This document shows, one piece after another, positions 44,731 to 54,072 of a stretch of 64,000 bases of DNA. The stretch comes from Candidatus Nitronereus thalassa (GTDB lineage Bacteria > Nitrospirota > Nitrospiria > Nitrospirales > UBA8639). The stretch lies in NCBI RefSeq assembly GCF_032191465.1, contig NZ_JAQOUE010000002.1, positions 372,001 through 436,000 of the forward strand. Reading direction: 5' to 3'. A program made the translations under genes and the position numbers. The notes under the pieces are model-generated. The model ran no database searches, had not been told where the DNA came from, and was given only the letters and a program-made list of their open reading frames with translations. Positions within the stretch are counted from its first letter, which is position 1; every line of letters begins with the position of its first letter.

Positions 44731-46593
44731 CTACAGGCTCTCTCGATGCTCCCTCACCAACCCAACAATTCTGTTCATCACCCGTTGGGACCGTCGTTGC
44801 GCTACTGACTTACGATTTTTGATTTCTTTTTTCTTGTCTGGATCAGGCCGCATTTTTTGATACAGAATAAAATCACGCAATACCGCTTGAAGTTTATCAA
44901 ACGATAGTCGCTTTCGTTCCCTCAGAATTTTTTCTGTCACCCAAATAATGGACTCTCCGGTGATGCGATCATACTGGTTAATGATGGATGCCCGCATCCC
45001 GAGTTCGAGTAACATTTGTCTTTCCGTTTTTTTGAAATGTTTCGCCGCTTGATGCACTAATGCCCTATATAGTTTTTGAAATTCTCGTATTTTTCTGATT
45101 TTCGTCTCATCTAACGTTCTGTCCCGTTTGTTGGCATAGCTTGACGCCATCGTTCCCATAAAGACGTCAGGGGTCATGATCGCATCCGTTTCAGACAGAT
45201 GAGGGGGTAGGGCTCGCAGAATATCCCTCATACAATAAATGGCATCCCAGGTGAGCCCGTCTGCAACCTTGTACACGCCTCTTTTCGATTTCGCCTTTTC
45301 GAAATAACTAAACACGCCTTTAAATTTCTTCATTAGATCCTGGTGTTCTGTGAACAGGTATTCTCGATGGGAATCCTTAAATCCGATTTTGTATAACAGA
45401 TGACGACACAAATGGTGTTCAAATTCCTGATCAAACACCTTCAACAATGTATGGCGAGTAAAATGTTGAATAGGCTTCTTCTGACCTCTGACGAGAAAAT
45501 CACTCATTTGAATAAACGTTTGCACGATATATCGGGCCTTGAGTTTTTGTTCGGGAATGGTCGTGGACCAACGATCCGTGTCATCAAATCGGTACTCGTG
45601 GTGATACAGGCCAAACTGCCTCACTGACCCATAGTCTATGATTCCACCGTCCATCAAAATATTGTCTCCGTCCCAATCTAACCAGACGAAGAGATAGTCT
45701 GATTCGAACGTGGCCGTGGTCTGCGCAAACTGGTTGGCCATGTACTCTGCAAGATATTCATAGCCTTTCTTTCGAGAACTCTGCCTGGGCCAATCACCGT
45801 TCAACACCTGTCGATCAATGTAATAGTCCACCGCGGCACGTAGCCCTTCAAGATCCCCCTGCTTGAGGTATCGAAACAGATGTGACGGTCGCAACAAGTT
45901 CGTTCCCGCTCGAACATTAATCGCGTTTCCCTTTGGATATTCAATCATCGCCAAGGTTCTCTCCGTCGCGATACCATTTCTATGAAAAATTTCACTCAAC
46001 AGGGCTGCCGAAATTCCATCCTCGAGGTCTGCATACCCACATCCATAAGATGCGAAGGGGTCGCCGGTTTTAAAAAACTTCTTTTCAATGGCCGTGGCTG
46101 GGCTGAGGCACGTCGCCCCTGTTCCGCAGCTTGATACGTCCCACGTGGTCCCACGATAGGAAATCTGGCCGTTCCAGATGCTTCGCCCATCTCCGGACGT
46201 GCGTCCGGTTTTGTCCGGGTGTTGCAATTGCAGATACCGGGTCGCCATGTACTTATGAGGTTTTATATGCTTTTTGGGAATGAGTGTTTGATGGAAGACA
46301 TCATATTCATTGATGATTTGAATGCCGAACGTATCAAGCACCGTTTGAGCCAGCTTGCGATTCATTTTCTGGGGGTGATCCCCAGCAATCAAACCCATCT
46401 CCTTCGCAAGGTCGTAGTTGAAATAGGCAAGCTTGCCCCCTTTCCGCAGGCGCACGGAGTATTCCACATAGCCCCCTGGGACGGCTTTCTGAAAGTCATG
46501 GTTTCCATTGATCAGACGAAACCTGTCATACCGCCGAGGATCTTGCTTCCCCTGACGCCCAGGAGCCCGCTTTGATTTTGGTAAAGTCTTCAC
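44731..46593 (-). CDS. SelO/YdiU-like pseudokinase family protein (divergent)
   Basis: 620 aa. Residues about 35-330 follow the SelO (UPF0061) order: PGGYVEYSVRLRKGGKLAYF in place of the usual G-G-H-Q-F-G loop, GDGRSIWNGQISYRG, then SAALLSEIFHRNGIATERTL, and the kinase-like core DWDGDNILMDGGIIDYGSV, keeping Asn and Asp of D-N...I-D-Y-G. SelO proteins AMPylate targets in redox stress. Here several loops are shortened or changed and about 200 C-terminal residues are extra and basic, so activity is likely but not certain. Monocistronic. Confidence 0.78.
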   Translation of the reverse strand: MKTLPKSKRAPGRQGKQDPRRYDRFRLINGNHDFQKAVPGGYVEYSVRLRKGGKLAYFNYDLAKEMGLIAGDHPQKMNRKLAQTVLDTFGIQIINEYDVFHQTLIPKKHIKPHKYMATRYLQLQHPDKTGRTSGDGRSIWNGQISYRGTTWDVSSCGTGATCLSPATAIEKKFFKTGDPFASYGCGYADLEDGISAALLSEIFHRNGIATERTLAMIEYPKGNAINVRAGTNLLRPSHLFRYLKQGDLEGLRAAVDYYIDRQVLNGDWPRQSSRKKGYEYLAEYMANQFAQTTATFESDYLFVWLDWDGDNILMDGGIIDYGSVRQFGLYHHEYRFDDTDRWSTTIPEQKLKARYIVQTFIQMSDFLVRGQKKPIQHFTRHTLLKVFDQEFEHHLCRHLLYKIGFKDSHREYLFTEHQDLMKKFKGVFSYFEKAKSKRGVYKVADGLTWDAIYCMRDILRALPPHLSETDAIMTPDVFMGTMASSYANKRDRTLDETKIRKIREFQKLYRALVHQAAKHFKKTERQMLLELGMRASIINQYDRITGESIIWVTEKILRERKRLSFDKLQAVLRDFILYQKMRPDPDKKKEIKNRKSVAQRRSQRVMNRIVGLVREHRESL

Positions 46594-46807
46594 AATCTTA
46601 GGAATCGGATATTTGATGAAAATAGTTTAATATTCACAAGCGAACATTGGATTGATACATCATCGACGAATATAAAAGAGTGGGCCTTCTCTCAAGTGAG
46701 TGAATAAATTTTAGGGAATCATTTCCTGAAAGGCTTAATCGAAAAAAAGTTGATAGGTTTCTCTGCGAGGGAAAAGTGGCCAGGCTTTTTTGTAGATTTA
46801 TGCTGAT

Positions 46808-47012
46808 CCTCCCTCCCCTTTGTAAAGGACGTAATTTCCGAAGAGGGAAAGCGGGTGAGATAGAGCCCTCCTCCAATTCCTCCCCTTTGTAAGGGGAGGA
46901 CAAAGGTGGGGTAGACTGTTCAACTCTAGAATGATGCGTGAGGTTTTCTTTCGCAGCACTCAATTGTCGTGACCCTCTACCTCCCCTGCACCTCCTTACA
47001 AAGGAGGGGAGT
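46808..47012. repeat. palindromic CCTCCCC-type dispersed repeats
   Basis: Within the 485-bp gap 46594-47078 three related hairpin units occur: near 46808-46829, CCTCCCCTTTGTAAGGGGAGG at 46879-46899, and CTCCTT-ACA-AAGGAG flanked by CCCC/GGGG at 46981-47012. They share the CTCCCCTTTGTAA core in either orientation. This resembles REP-type non-coding repeats. The rest of the gap looks empty. Confidence 0.6.
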
Positions 47013-47078
47013 GGAAAACGACACAAGCTTCTCCCCCAGTTGTGAGAAGAGCCAAAATACTAGCATACGGAGCCGTTC

Positions 47079-47744
47079 ATGAAACTCGTCTTGTATTCGG
47101 GTGGGCAAACAACTTCAAATCGTCTGATTCACCATGCCCTCTTTCAATTAGTGAACCCGAAACGAAATAAATCCATGACCTACATTCCCTATTGCCAGGA
47201 CGGATCTGACCTCTTTTTTAAGAGGGCAATCAAACGATACCAGGGTGTGGGCTTTAAACGGTTTCATTGCTTGCCGGTCGATGTGCCCTATACTCGTCAG
47301 GATCTACAAACGGCCCTCAGGAGTGACGTGATTTATCTTGCGGGGGGAAACACGTTTTACTTTTTAAAACACCTAAAAAAAAGCGGATTGATTCCTCAAT
47401 TGAAAACATTTGTCGAGAGAGGAGGCGTGCTCGCGGGTCTCAGTGCCGGGGCGATCATGCTTACCCCTCATATTGGCACCGCAGGGCCTCCCCTTCCGTA
47501 CCCAGACGAGAATGACGTGAAGTTAAAAAATCTACGGGCCCTGGGTCTGGTCCGCTTTGAGTTCTACCCCCACTACGCCTCAACGCTCCACACCAACCAA
47601 GCCATCCTTCGGTACAGTCGCACCACCAAATACCCCATTTTCGCCTGCCCCGATGGCAGCGGCATCACGATCAATGAACATCGCATGACCTTCATTGGAA
47701 AAGTGTTGATGTTTTTTGGAGGAAAGAAAGTGGAGATTTTTTAA
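47079..47744 (+). CDS. peptidase E (family S51) dipeptidase-like
   Basis: 221 aa. Nucleophile Ser in GVLAGLSAGAIMLTP near residue 124, GGNTFYF upstream, and a conserved His in FEFYPHYAST; the fold is class I glutamine-amidotransferase-like. Family enzymes cut Asp-X dipeptides or cyanophycin fragments. ATACGGAG upstream of ATG. Monocistronic, convergent with the 47853 gene. Confidence 0.88.
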   Translation: MKLVLYSGGQTTSNRLIHHALFQLVNPKRNKSMTYIPYCQDGSDLFFKRAIKRYQGVGFKRFHCLPVDVPYTRQDLQTALRSDVIYLAGGNTFYFLKHLKKSGLIPQLKTFVERGGVLAGLSAGAIMLTPHIGTAGPPLPYPDENDVKLKNLRALGLVRFEFYPHYASTLHTNQAILRYSRTTKYPIFACPDGSGITINEHRMTFIGKVLMFFGGKKVEIF

Positions 47745-47790
47745 TTTCCAAAGGGGGAAGGAAAAAGGCATTCGATACTCATGCCTCACC

Positions 47791-47818
47791 CCTTGCCATT
47801 TTTTTTCAAAGGGCAAGG
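47791..47818. terminator. hairpin between convergent genes
   Basis: CCTTGCC and GGCAAGG (7-bp arms) enclose a T-rich 14-nt loop; a small GGCAT/ATGCC hairpin precedes it. It lies between the peptidase E gene and the 47853 gene and could serve either strand. Confidence 0.4.
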
Positions 47819-47852
47819 CCGACCTAGGCAGGGTTTTTTGACAAACCCGTTT

Positions 47853-48263
47853 TTAGGAAGGTTTTATTTCCCGGGCGGCTTGAAGCACCCAAGCTTTTAA
47901 GCTGCCGGCTTGTTCGGCCACATCCTGAATGTTCGTTAAGTCATGGGCCCAAACTCCTTGAACTTCTTCGCCCTTCCCAGTGATATCCTTTTGGATGGCC
48001 GCAAGTTCCACATCAAACCGCTCCACAGGCTGAGATTCAATTCGCCGGGTGCCACGCTTCTTATTCATGATGCCATCCGCACCAAGGTCGCAGGCAAACC
48101 GGACGAGGTCGAGCTTTCCGTCGGGTAGGAGCTTAGCAACCAATCGATGGGTCGTTCCTGCTTTGGAATGCACAAAAGCCGCTTTATGGAATCGTTCCCC
48201 CTTGGCAGGGTCGACCTCTAGCGTGGTCATATCTGGGGCTGGGGCTTCATCAACTTCTGCCAT
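47853..48263 (-). CDS. hypothetical protein
   Basis: 136 aa soluble protein, not recognised. Mixed strands and helices: FVHSKAGTTHRLVAKLLPDG, ADGIMNKKRGTRRIESQPVE, DLTNIQDVAEQAGSLKAW. AAAAGGAG lies 7 nt before ATG. The basic, Thr/Lys-rich middle might contact nucleic acid. No operon partner. Confidence 0.7.
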   Translation of the reverse strand: MAEVDEAPAPDMTTLEVDPAKGERFHKAAFVHSKAGTTHRLVAKLLPDGKLDLVRFACDLGADGIMNKKRGTRRIESQPVERFDVELAAIQKDITGKGEEVQGVWAHDLTNIQDVAEQAGSLKAWVLQAAREIKPS

Positions 48264-48522
48264 ATGTGATTCTCCTTTTCATCTATTGGTACTGACGACC
48301 TGATAGTTTGCAACTCTCTGACCTTAGCAAAGGCCTCAGTGAGGAGCAAGAAGTCGGGGTTTCGTGATGATTATGGATTGATCCGAGGGTTTCAGGATAG
48401 GTATCTATACATTGGTGAAACCTTGCCCCTTTACTGGACATCGGCCTGGTTCCTGCCTTCAGCCTTGCTGGCGAACTTTTTGAACCATCCCCGTTGACTA
48501 GACGTCCCCACTCACAAATTCG

Positions 48523-49434
48523 TTAACTGCGTGCGCGAACAGGTTGATACTGCCGTGACCGTGTTGCGGCATGTTGGGCTCGCCCTTCGTTTTCAAATTT
48601 GCGTCGCGCGAGGAAGTTTTTAGTAAACCGCAAGAGGGTTTCGGGTGCATAATAGGGAATCGTTTTGACCGTGGAGTCTTGCAGGAATCGTTTGAGATCT
48701 TCGGCGGGGGTGTCTTGGCAAAGCTCAGCGGCGATAGAGAACCCGGCACTGCCGGGCCGCACATAGTCCGCGCGAAGCGGAAGCGGGTCGCTGCCGGGGA
48801 GTATTCTTATACCTTGTTGTTCGGCTTGGAGAAACGGCTCGGGGTAGGGAAGAAATGTATGGCGACTACCGTGGTCTCCCAAAAAAATTTCTTCAGGCTT
48901 TTGCGACTGCAAAAACTCCGAAAGTTTCTTTCCTTGCTCCCCCGACCATTTCGACGCGCCCCACAAGACCATGGGGAGGCCTCCACTCTTTCGAATGGCG
49001 TCAACCGTGGTGGCCAGCTTCCCCCCGTCTGGGAATACGGTCTCGGTGAGAAGTGCTGAAACGATCACCTGTCCTTTGGTGATAATCTGCCGTCCAGCGA
49101 TGACCACAAGATCGTCCCCGCGAGACGATCGCAAGATCAGGGAGCATTGTTCTTTCGTGCGGTGGATTGTCCACGCCTCCCACGATCCATTCCGTATCGC
49201 TTCACCTTCGTCAGCCATTTTGGTGAGCCAACTAAACCAATCGTTCCCCTGGGATTCGACAAGCAGGAGCACCCCACCAAACTGGGTAAGATCATGCTCA
49301 TACGCCTGCGCCGCGAAATTCACGCATGCGGCATCGAAGAACTTGTGCAGTGGAAAGCAGGCGTGAATATGGACCTGTGCATCGACAAACGTGCGGCTCT
49401 CGTTCATGGGGGTTGCTTGGCTGTTCTGTCGCAT
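48523..49434 (-). CDS. putative metal-dependent hydrolase (amidohydrolase/PHP-like)
   Basis: 303 aa. Residues 17-35 (VDAQVHIHACFPLHKFFDAA) have the His-x-His that opens PHP or amidohydrolase barrels; GDHGSRHTFLPYPEPFLQA and GSDPLPLRADY follow as expected for late metal ligands (His, Asp). Substrate unknown. GGAGAATC precedes ATG 49434; an internal ATG at 49407 is possible. The C-terminus is basic. Confidence 0.65.
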   Translation of the reverse strand: MRQNSQATPMNESRTFVDAQVHIHACFPLHKFFDAACVNFAAQAYEHDLTQFGGVLLLVESQGNDWFSWLTKMADEGEAIRNGSWEAWTIHRTKEQCSLILRSSRGDDLVVIAGRQIITKGQVIVSALLTETVFPDGGKLATTVDAIRKSGGLPMVLWGASKWSGEQGKKLSEFLQSQKPEEIFLGDHGSRHTFLPYPEPFLQAEQQGIRILPGSDPLPLRADYVRPGSAGFSIAAELCQDTPAEDLKRFLQDSTVKTIPYYAPETLLRFTKNFLARRKFENEGRAQHAATRSRQYQPVRARS

Positions 49435-49806
49435 GATTCTCCGGCACCTCGGTCACCTTTTCGGCAATACCGCACTCATTATTTAGGCATCATTACGTAC
49501 ATTCATGGCCGGCATAATTTCACCACGATTCAAGACACCAGCCTTGGGCATGGCTTTGGGCCAGTTAGATGAACTCTATGAGAACGGAAGAAAATGAATC
49601 TTGGGATTTGGTATCAAAAGAACTTGAAACAACATTCATTTCTTGTGGGCGTGCTTTTCGTACCATTGCCTGGAAATCACCAAGGGGAAAGGAGTAGAGT
49701 TTGGTTCGGAAATGTCAGCACACCGAAAAGCCCTTGTCTCCAAAATTCTTTTTTATCACTTCACCCAAGAAAAATAAGTGAGCCTGAGAAGATCCCTCAA
49801 CAGACT
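49435..49806. other. intergenic region
   Basis: Region between divergent genes. It contains an in-frame upward extension of the deaminase gene (from 49594) that lacks conservation, and no structured element that I recognise. Confidence 0.4.
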
Positions 49807-50265
49807 ATGACTCCTGAAGATTTTATGCGCCTGGCGATTTCCATGGCGCGGAACGTCCCTCAATATCCATTCGGGGCAGTGATCGTTCGACGGCCCACCG
49901 GGGAGGTCCTTGCCCAAGGATATAACCGTTCTTCTCTCAATCCAACCTTTCACGGCGAAATCGATGTCATTAATCGTTGTGCTGCCGACCACGCCCCACT
50001 CGATTGGACCGAACTCGACTTATATACGACGGCTGAGCCGTGTCCCATGTGTCAGAGTGCCATCGAGTGGGCCGGAATTGCGACGGTGTATTTTGGAACG
50101 TCGATCCCTTTTCTCCAACAACTCGGGTGGAGGCAAATCGATATCCGGTCCGAAGAAGTATCTCGCCGTACCCCATTTCGAGACACCACCATCATTGGCG
50201 GCATTCTGGAACAAGAATGCAATGCCCTATTTGAAGCCGCCCACCAGAGTACGTGTAAGCAATAA
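49807..50265 (+). CDS. nucleoside/guanine deaminase-like zinc enzyme
   Basis: 152 aa cytidine-deaminase fold. Zinc ligands and catalytic Glu are FHGEIDVI (H-x-E) and AEPCPMCQSAI (P-C-x2-C). The C-terminal TPFRDTTIIGGIL resembles guanine deaminases and tRNA adenosine deaminase relatives. ATG 49807 (MTPEDFMRLAISMA) is where conservation begins. Confidence 0.88.
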   Translation: MTPEDFMRLAISMARNVPQYPFGAVIVRRPTGEVLAQGYNRSSLNPTFHGEIDVINRCAADHAPLDWTELDLYTTAEPCPMCQSAIEWAGIATVYFGTSIPFLQQLGWRQIDIRSEEVSRRTPFRDTTIIGGILEQECNALFEAAHQSTCKQ

Positions 50266-50436
50266 ACCCCTTTTAAACCATTGCGCTACATCAAAATTTT
50301 GGTCTGTGGTTTACCAAAGGCGGTGAGTTCTCTCCTTGCCTATTCTCCACAATTGCTTATAGTCCCGAACTCGGGCACAATTCATTTCCTACAGTCATGA
50401 TTGTTGTACCTCGCAGGGGAAAGGAATTCGATCTTT

Positions 50437-50979
50437 ATGAGCCAATTTGTGAATCGAATGATACGCGCGGCAAAACTCGACCCACAGGTCTATGAAGAAG
50501 TCGAAGCCGATAAAAGTACTTTGCCTCAAGCCATGGGCGTGGTGGTGTTATCCAGTGTGGCCGGTGGCATTGGGTTTATGGAAGAGACCGGATTGGGAGG
50601 GCTCGTGTTCGGCACGGTCCTGTCCCTTGCTGGCTGGTACATCTGGGCGTTTGTCACCTACCTCATTGGCACAAAACTTTTACCCGAACCCCAAACCTCT
50701 GCTGATCTTGGTGAACTGCTTCGGACCATTGGGTTTTCCAGCGCCCCCGGTTTGATTCGAGTTTTCGCCATCATACCCGCCTTAGACCTTGGAATCACCC
50801 TCGTGGCCGCGGTGTGGATGCTCGTCGCTATGGTCGTGGCCGTGCGGCAAGCCTTGGATTACCACAGTACCTATCGGGCCGTTGGGGTCTGTGTGCTTGG
50901 GTGGATTGTACAGGCAGTTTTTCTCGGAGTGATTTTGTGGATGGTAGGGGGAATGCCTGAACCCATGCCGGCCCACTAA
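50437..50979 (+). CDS. Yip1-family membrane protein
   Basis: 180 aa with four or five transmembrane helices (VLSSVAGGIGFMEETG, FGTVLSLAGWYIWAFVTYLI and later). The pair P-G-L-I-R-V...A-V-R-Q-A-L-D is usual for Yip1-type proteins, of unclear function in bacteria. ATG 50437 follows AAAGGAATTC with a long spacer; a TTG-started extension to 50401 is less likely. Confidence 0.8.
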   Translation: MSQFVNRMIRAAKLDPQVYEEVEADKSTLPQAMGVVVLSSVAGGIGFMEETGLGGLVFGTVLSLAGWYIWAFVTYLIGTKLLPEPQTSADLGELLRTIGFSSAPGLIRVFAIIPALDLGITLVAAVWMLVAMVVAVRQALDYHSTYRAVGVCVLGWIVQAVFLGVILWMVGGMPEPMPAH

Positions 50980-51032
50980 CTCTCTTTACCTTGTTCGGCA
51001 GCCGCCCCTTTTCGGAAATCTTTGTTCCGCGA

Positions 51033-53186
51033 CTACGGCGTTTCGCCTTTTACCGCTTTCATAGAGAGCGAAATGCGCTTCCGAGGAATATCCACTTCCA
51101 ACACGGTCACTTTCACTTGTTGACTCACTTTCACCACAGTGTTGGGATCGCTGACATAGCGATTGGCGAGTTGACTGATATGCACGAGGCCATCTTGATG
51201 CACGCCAATATCGACAAAGGCGCCAAAGGCTGTCACGTTGGTCACGACTCCGGTTAACACCATGCCGGGCTTCACGTGCTCAATGGATTGCACGGCTTCG
51301 TCAAATTGTACGGCTTCAAATTGCTGACGTGGGTCACGTCCTGGTTTTGCCAATTCTGAAAGAATATCCGTGAGCGTCGGCTTGCCGACTTCATCGGTAA
51401 TGTAACGATTGAGATCGATAGCGCGTTGCCGCTCGGCATCCTTCATCAGCTCCTTTACCGTACAGCCAAGGTCTTTGGCCATCGCATTCACTACGGAATA
51501 CCTTTCAGGATGTACGGCACTAGCATCGAGCGGATGTTCGCCATCGGTGATGCGCAAAAATCCCGCGGCTTGTTCAAAGGCTTTGCCTCCCAGGCGTGGA
51601 ACTTTTTTCAGTGCCGTTCGGCTTGGAAAGGGACCATGCTCTTGTCGATACGCCACGATATTAGTAGCCAATTGAGGGCCGACACCGGACACGGCAGTGA
51701 GCAATTGCGGGCTCGCCATATTCACATTTACTCCCACTCGATTCACACAACTGATCACCACATCCTGTAGCCGCTGTTTTAAAATGCCTTGATCGACATC
51801 ATGTTGGTACTGCCCGACCCCGATCGCCTTAGGATCGATCTTCACCAATTCGGCTAACGGATCCATGAGCCGACGACCAATCGATACAGCTCCACGTACG
51901 GTGACATCGTGATCAGGAAACTCTTCGCGCGCCACAACCGATGCAGAATACACCGAGGCCCCGCTTTCATTTACCATCACCAAGGGAATTTCCGTGGGCA
52001 AAGACAACCCGCGCAAAAACGTTTCGGTTTCTCTTCCAGCGGTACCATTCCCGATCGCAATGGCTTCAACCTTGAACCGCGCGCAGAGCCCGACAATCGT
52101 TTCCCCCGCTTTGGCTGCCCCGCCTGCGCCCTGATGTGGAAAGATCGTCTCCGTATGTTGGAGATTCCCTTGCCGATCGAGGCACACGACTTTGCAGCCA
52201 GTGCGAAACCCTGGATCAATCGCGAGCACATGCTTTTGTCCTAACGGTGACGCCATCAACAATTGCTGAATGTTTTGTGCAAACACGTCAATGGCCGTGA
52301 GATCCGCTCGAGTTTTTGTCTGAAGACGAGTCTCGGTTTCCATGGCAGGTGCCAGCAGTCTCGTGAAACCATCTTGCATGGCGAGAGTCACTTGATCTGA
52401 CGCAGAGCTCTTCCCTTTTATAAAGAGACGATGCAAGAGAGACAGCGCTGCCGGCTCCGGTACCACCACACGAAAACTCAGAAAGCCTTCCTGCTCTCCA
52501 CGACGCATGGCCAACACCCGATGTGACGGCGCAGTCGCCACGGGTTCTTCCCACTCGGCATAATCTCGATACTTGCTAGCTTGAACATCTTTTCCCCTCG
52601 CGCCAGTGGTCTTGAACTTCCCTTGTTCCAAAAATAACGCTCGCATGGAGGCCCGAGCCTGATGGTCCTCGTTAATCCATTCCGCCATGATGTCGCGCGC
52701 CCCCGCCAAGGCATCCTCCACCGATTCCACGCTCTGCTCTGGATTGAGAAATTTCAATGCTTCGGCTTCGACATTCAACCTTGGATCTTGTCCCCAAAGA
52801 CTTTGCGCCAACGGCTCCAGCCCTCGTTCTTTGGCAATCATGGCTCGCGTGCGGCGCTTGGGTCGATAGGGCAGATACAGGTCTTCTAGCTCCGTCATCG
52901 TGAGGGCCGCGTCAATTCGTTCCTTCAGACTGTCCGTAAGTTTCCCCTGTTCTTCGAGGGACGATAAGATGGCGGCTCGACGTTTATCCAATTCTCGAAG
53001 TTGGGCAACACGATCGCGAATCGATGTGATGACAACCTCATCCAGGCCACCGGTCACCTCCTTCCGATACCGCGCAAGAAACGGCACCGTAGCGCCGTCA
53101 TCCAACAGCTCCACGGTGGCCGTGACTTGTTTGATGGCAATCCCCAGTTCCAACGCCATGGTTTTATGGTGCAATGCCGAATTCAT
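51033..53186 (-). CDS. tex: Tex transcription accessory protein
   Basis: 717 aa. N-terminal Tex domain (LDDGATVPFLARYRKEVTGG), YqgF-like RNase H fold (LAIDPGFRTGCKVV), double helix-hairpin-helix (NMASPQLLTAVSGVGPQLA), and C-terminal S1 domain (GMVLTGVVTNVTAFGAFVD). Tex binds RNA and nucleoprotein in transcription stress. Closes the helicase-ylqF-tex minus-strand run, 22 bp after ylqF. Confidence 0.96.
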   Translation of the reverse strand: MNSALHHKTMALELGIAIKQVTATVELLDDGATVPFLARYRKEVTGGLDEVVITSIRDRVAQLRELDKRRAAILSSLEEQGKLTDSLKERIDAALTMTELEDLYLPYRPKRRTRAMIAKERGLEPLAQSLWGQDPRLNVEAEALKFLNPEQSVESVEDALAGARDIMAEWINEDHQARASMRALFLEQGKFKTTGARGKDVQASKYRDYAEWEEPVATAPSHRVLAMRRGEQEGFLSFRVVVPEPAALSLLHRLFIKGKSSASDQVTLAMQDGFTRLLAPAMETETRLQTKTRADLTAIDVFAQNIQQLLMASPLGQKHVLAIDPGFRTGCKVVCLDRQGNLQHTETIFPHQGAGGAAKAGETIVGLCARFKVEAIAIGNGTAGRETETFLRGLSLPTEIPLVMVNESGASVYSASVVAREEFPDHDVTVRGAVSIGRRLMDPLAELVKIDPKAIGVGQYQHDVDQGILKQRLQDVVISCVNRVGVNVNMASPQLLTAVSGVGPQLATNIVAYRQEHGPFPSRTALKKVPRLGGKAFEQAAGFLRITDGEHPLDASAVHPERYSVVNAMAKDLGCTVKELMKDAERQRAIDLNRYITDEVGKPTLTDILSELAKPGRDPRQQFEAVQFDEAVQSIEHVKPGMVLTGVVTNVTAFGAFVDIGVHQDGLVHISQLANRYVSDPNTVVKVSQQVKVTVLEVDIPRKRISLSMKAVKGETP

Positions 53187-53207
53187 CTGTTCATGACATC
53201 CTTTTCA

Positions 53208-54059
53208 TCATGCAAAGTTTTGGTTCGGGCTTTCCAAACTGATTCGCCCCAAAATGCCTTGACGAAATTCTTTGAGGAGGATTCTGGCGGCTTGTTCTTT
53301 ATCCAGTTCACCGCCCTTTCCCTTACAGAGGCATCCCCGTTTGATAGCAATAGCTTCAAGAATTTCCGCGCCTTCACCCTCTTCGATCTCAATTCCATAG
53401 CGCTTCCTCAGCAGCGACGGGTAGCGGGCATGGAGAGTGGATGCAAGAAATTCTGCGATTTCTTCATCGACCACGGCATTCGCCCCAATAGCATGAATTG
53501 ACGCCAGCAGGAACCCGACCAACGGGGTCTCGATTTTTGGCCATAAAAGGCCGGGGGAATCTATCAGCGTCAGACGATCGCTCACATTGTGGCGTTGCTG
53601 CTTTTTCGTCACAGCCGGTTCGTTCCCGACCTGCGAAAGGCGACGTTTGAGCAACGAATTCATCAACGTGGATTTTCCTACGTTCGGAATGCCCATGATC
53701 AACAGGCGTAGTGGTTTCGTTGGACTGTGACGATGAGGCGCAAGTATTTGGCAGTGACCGGGCACTTTCATCGCCTGCCCCACGAGATTCCCGGAAATGG
53801 CTATGGCGTGAACGCCCGCTTGCTGTTGATAGGCCTTCACCCAGGCTTTGGTGACCACCGGATCAGCAAGGTCAGCTTTGTTTAATACTTTGAGGCATGG
53901 ACGGTCGCATTGCCGACGCAATTCGGTAATCATCGGGTTGCTACTTGCCGAAGGCACGCGGGCATCAACCAGTTCGACGACCACATCAATCGACTCCATC
54001 GTCTTTGCCACTTCTCTGCGCGCCCGGTTCATATGCCCGGGAAACCATTGTATGGTCAT
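53208..54059 (-). CDS. ylqF: ribosome biogenesis GTPase YlqF (RbgA)
   Basis: 283 aa circularly permuted GTPase: G4 NKADLAD near residue 60 comes before G1 GIPNVGKSTLMNSLL near 128 and G3 DSPGLLWP near 165. N-terminal WFPGHMNRARREV is the family opening. Acts in 50S subunit maturation. Starts 13 bp after the helicase gene's stop. Confidence 0.95.
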   Translation of the reverse strand: MTIQWFPGHMNRARREVAKTMESIDVVVELVDARVPSASSNPMITELRRQCDRPCLKVLNKADLADPVVTKAWVKAYQQQAGVHAIAISGNLVGQAMKVPGHCQILAPHRHSPTKPLRLLIMGIPNVGKSTLMNSLLKRRLSQVGNEPAVTKKQQRHNVSDRLTLIDSPGLLWPKIETPLVGFLLASIHAIGANAVVDEEIAEFLASTLHARYPSLLRKRYGIEIEEGEGAEILEAIAIKRGCLCKGKGGELDKEQAARILLKEFRQGILGRISLESPNQNFA

Positions 54060-54072
54060 ACCGCTCCCATGG

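Noticed and set aside
46634-47026. 130-codon minus-strand reading
   Set aside because: It is made by the CCTCCCC-type palindromic repeats and has the composition of repeat DNA.
49594-49806. 70-residue N-terminal extension of the deaminase
   Set aside because: No family conservation; deaminase homology begins at ATG 49807.
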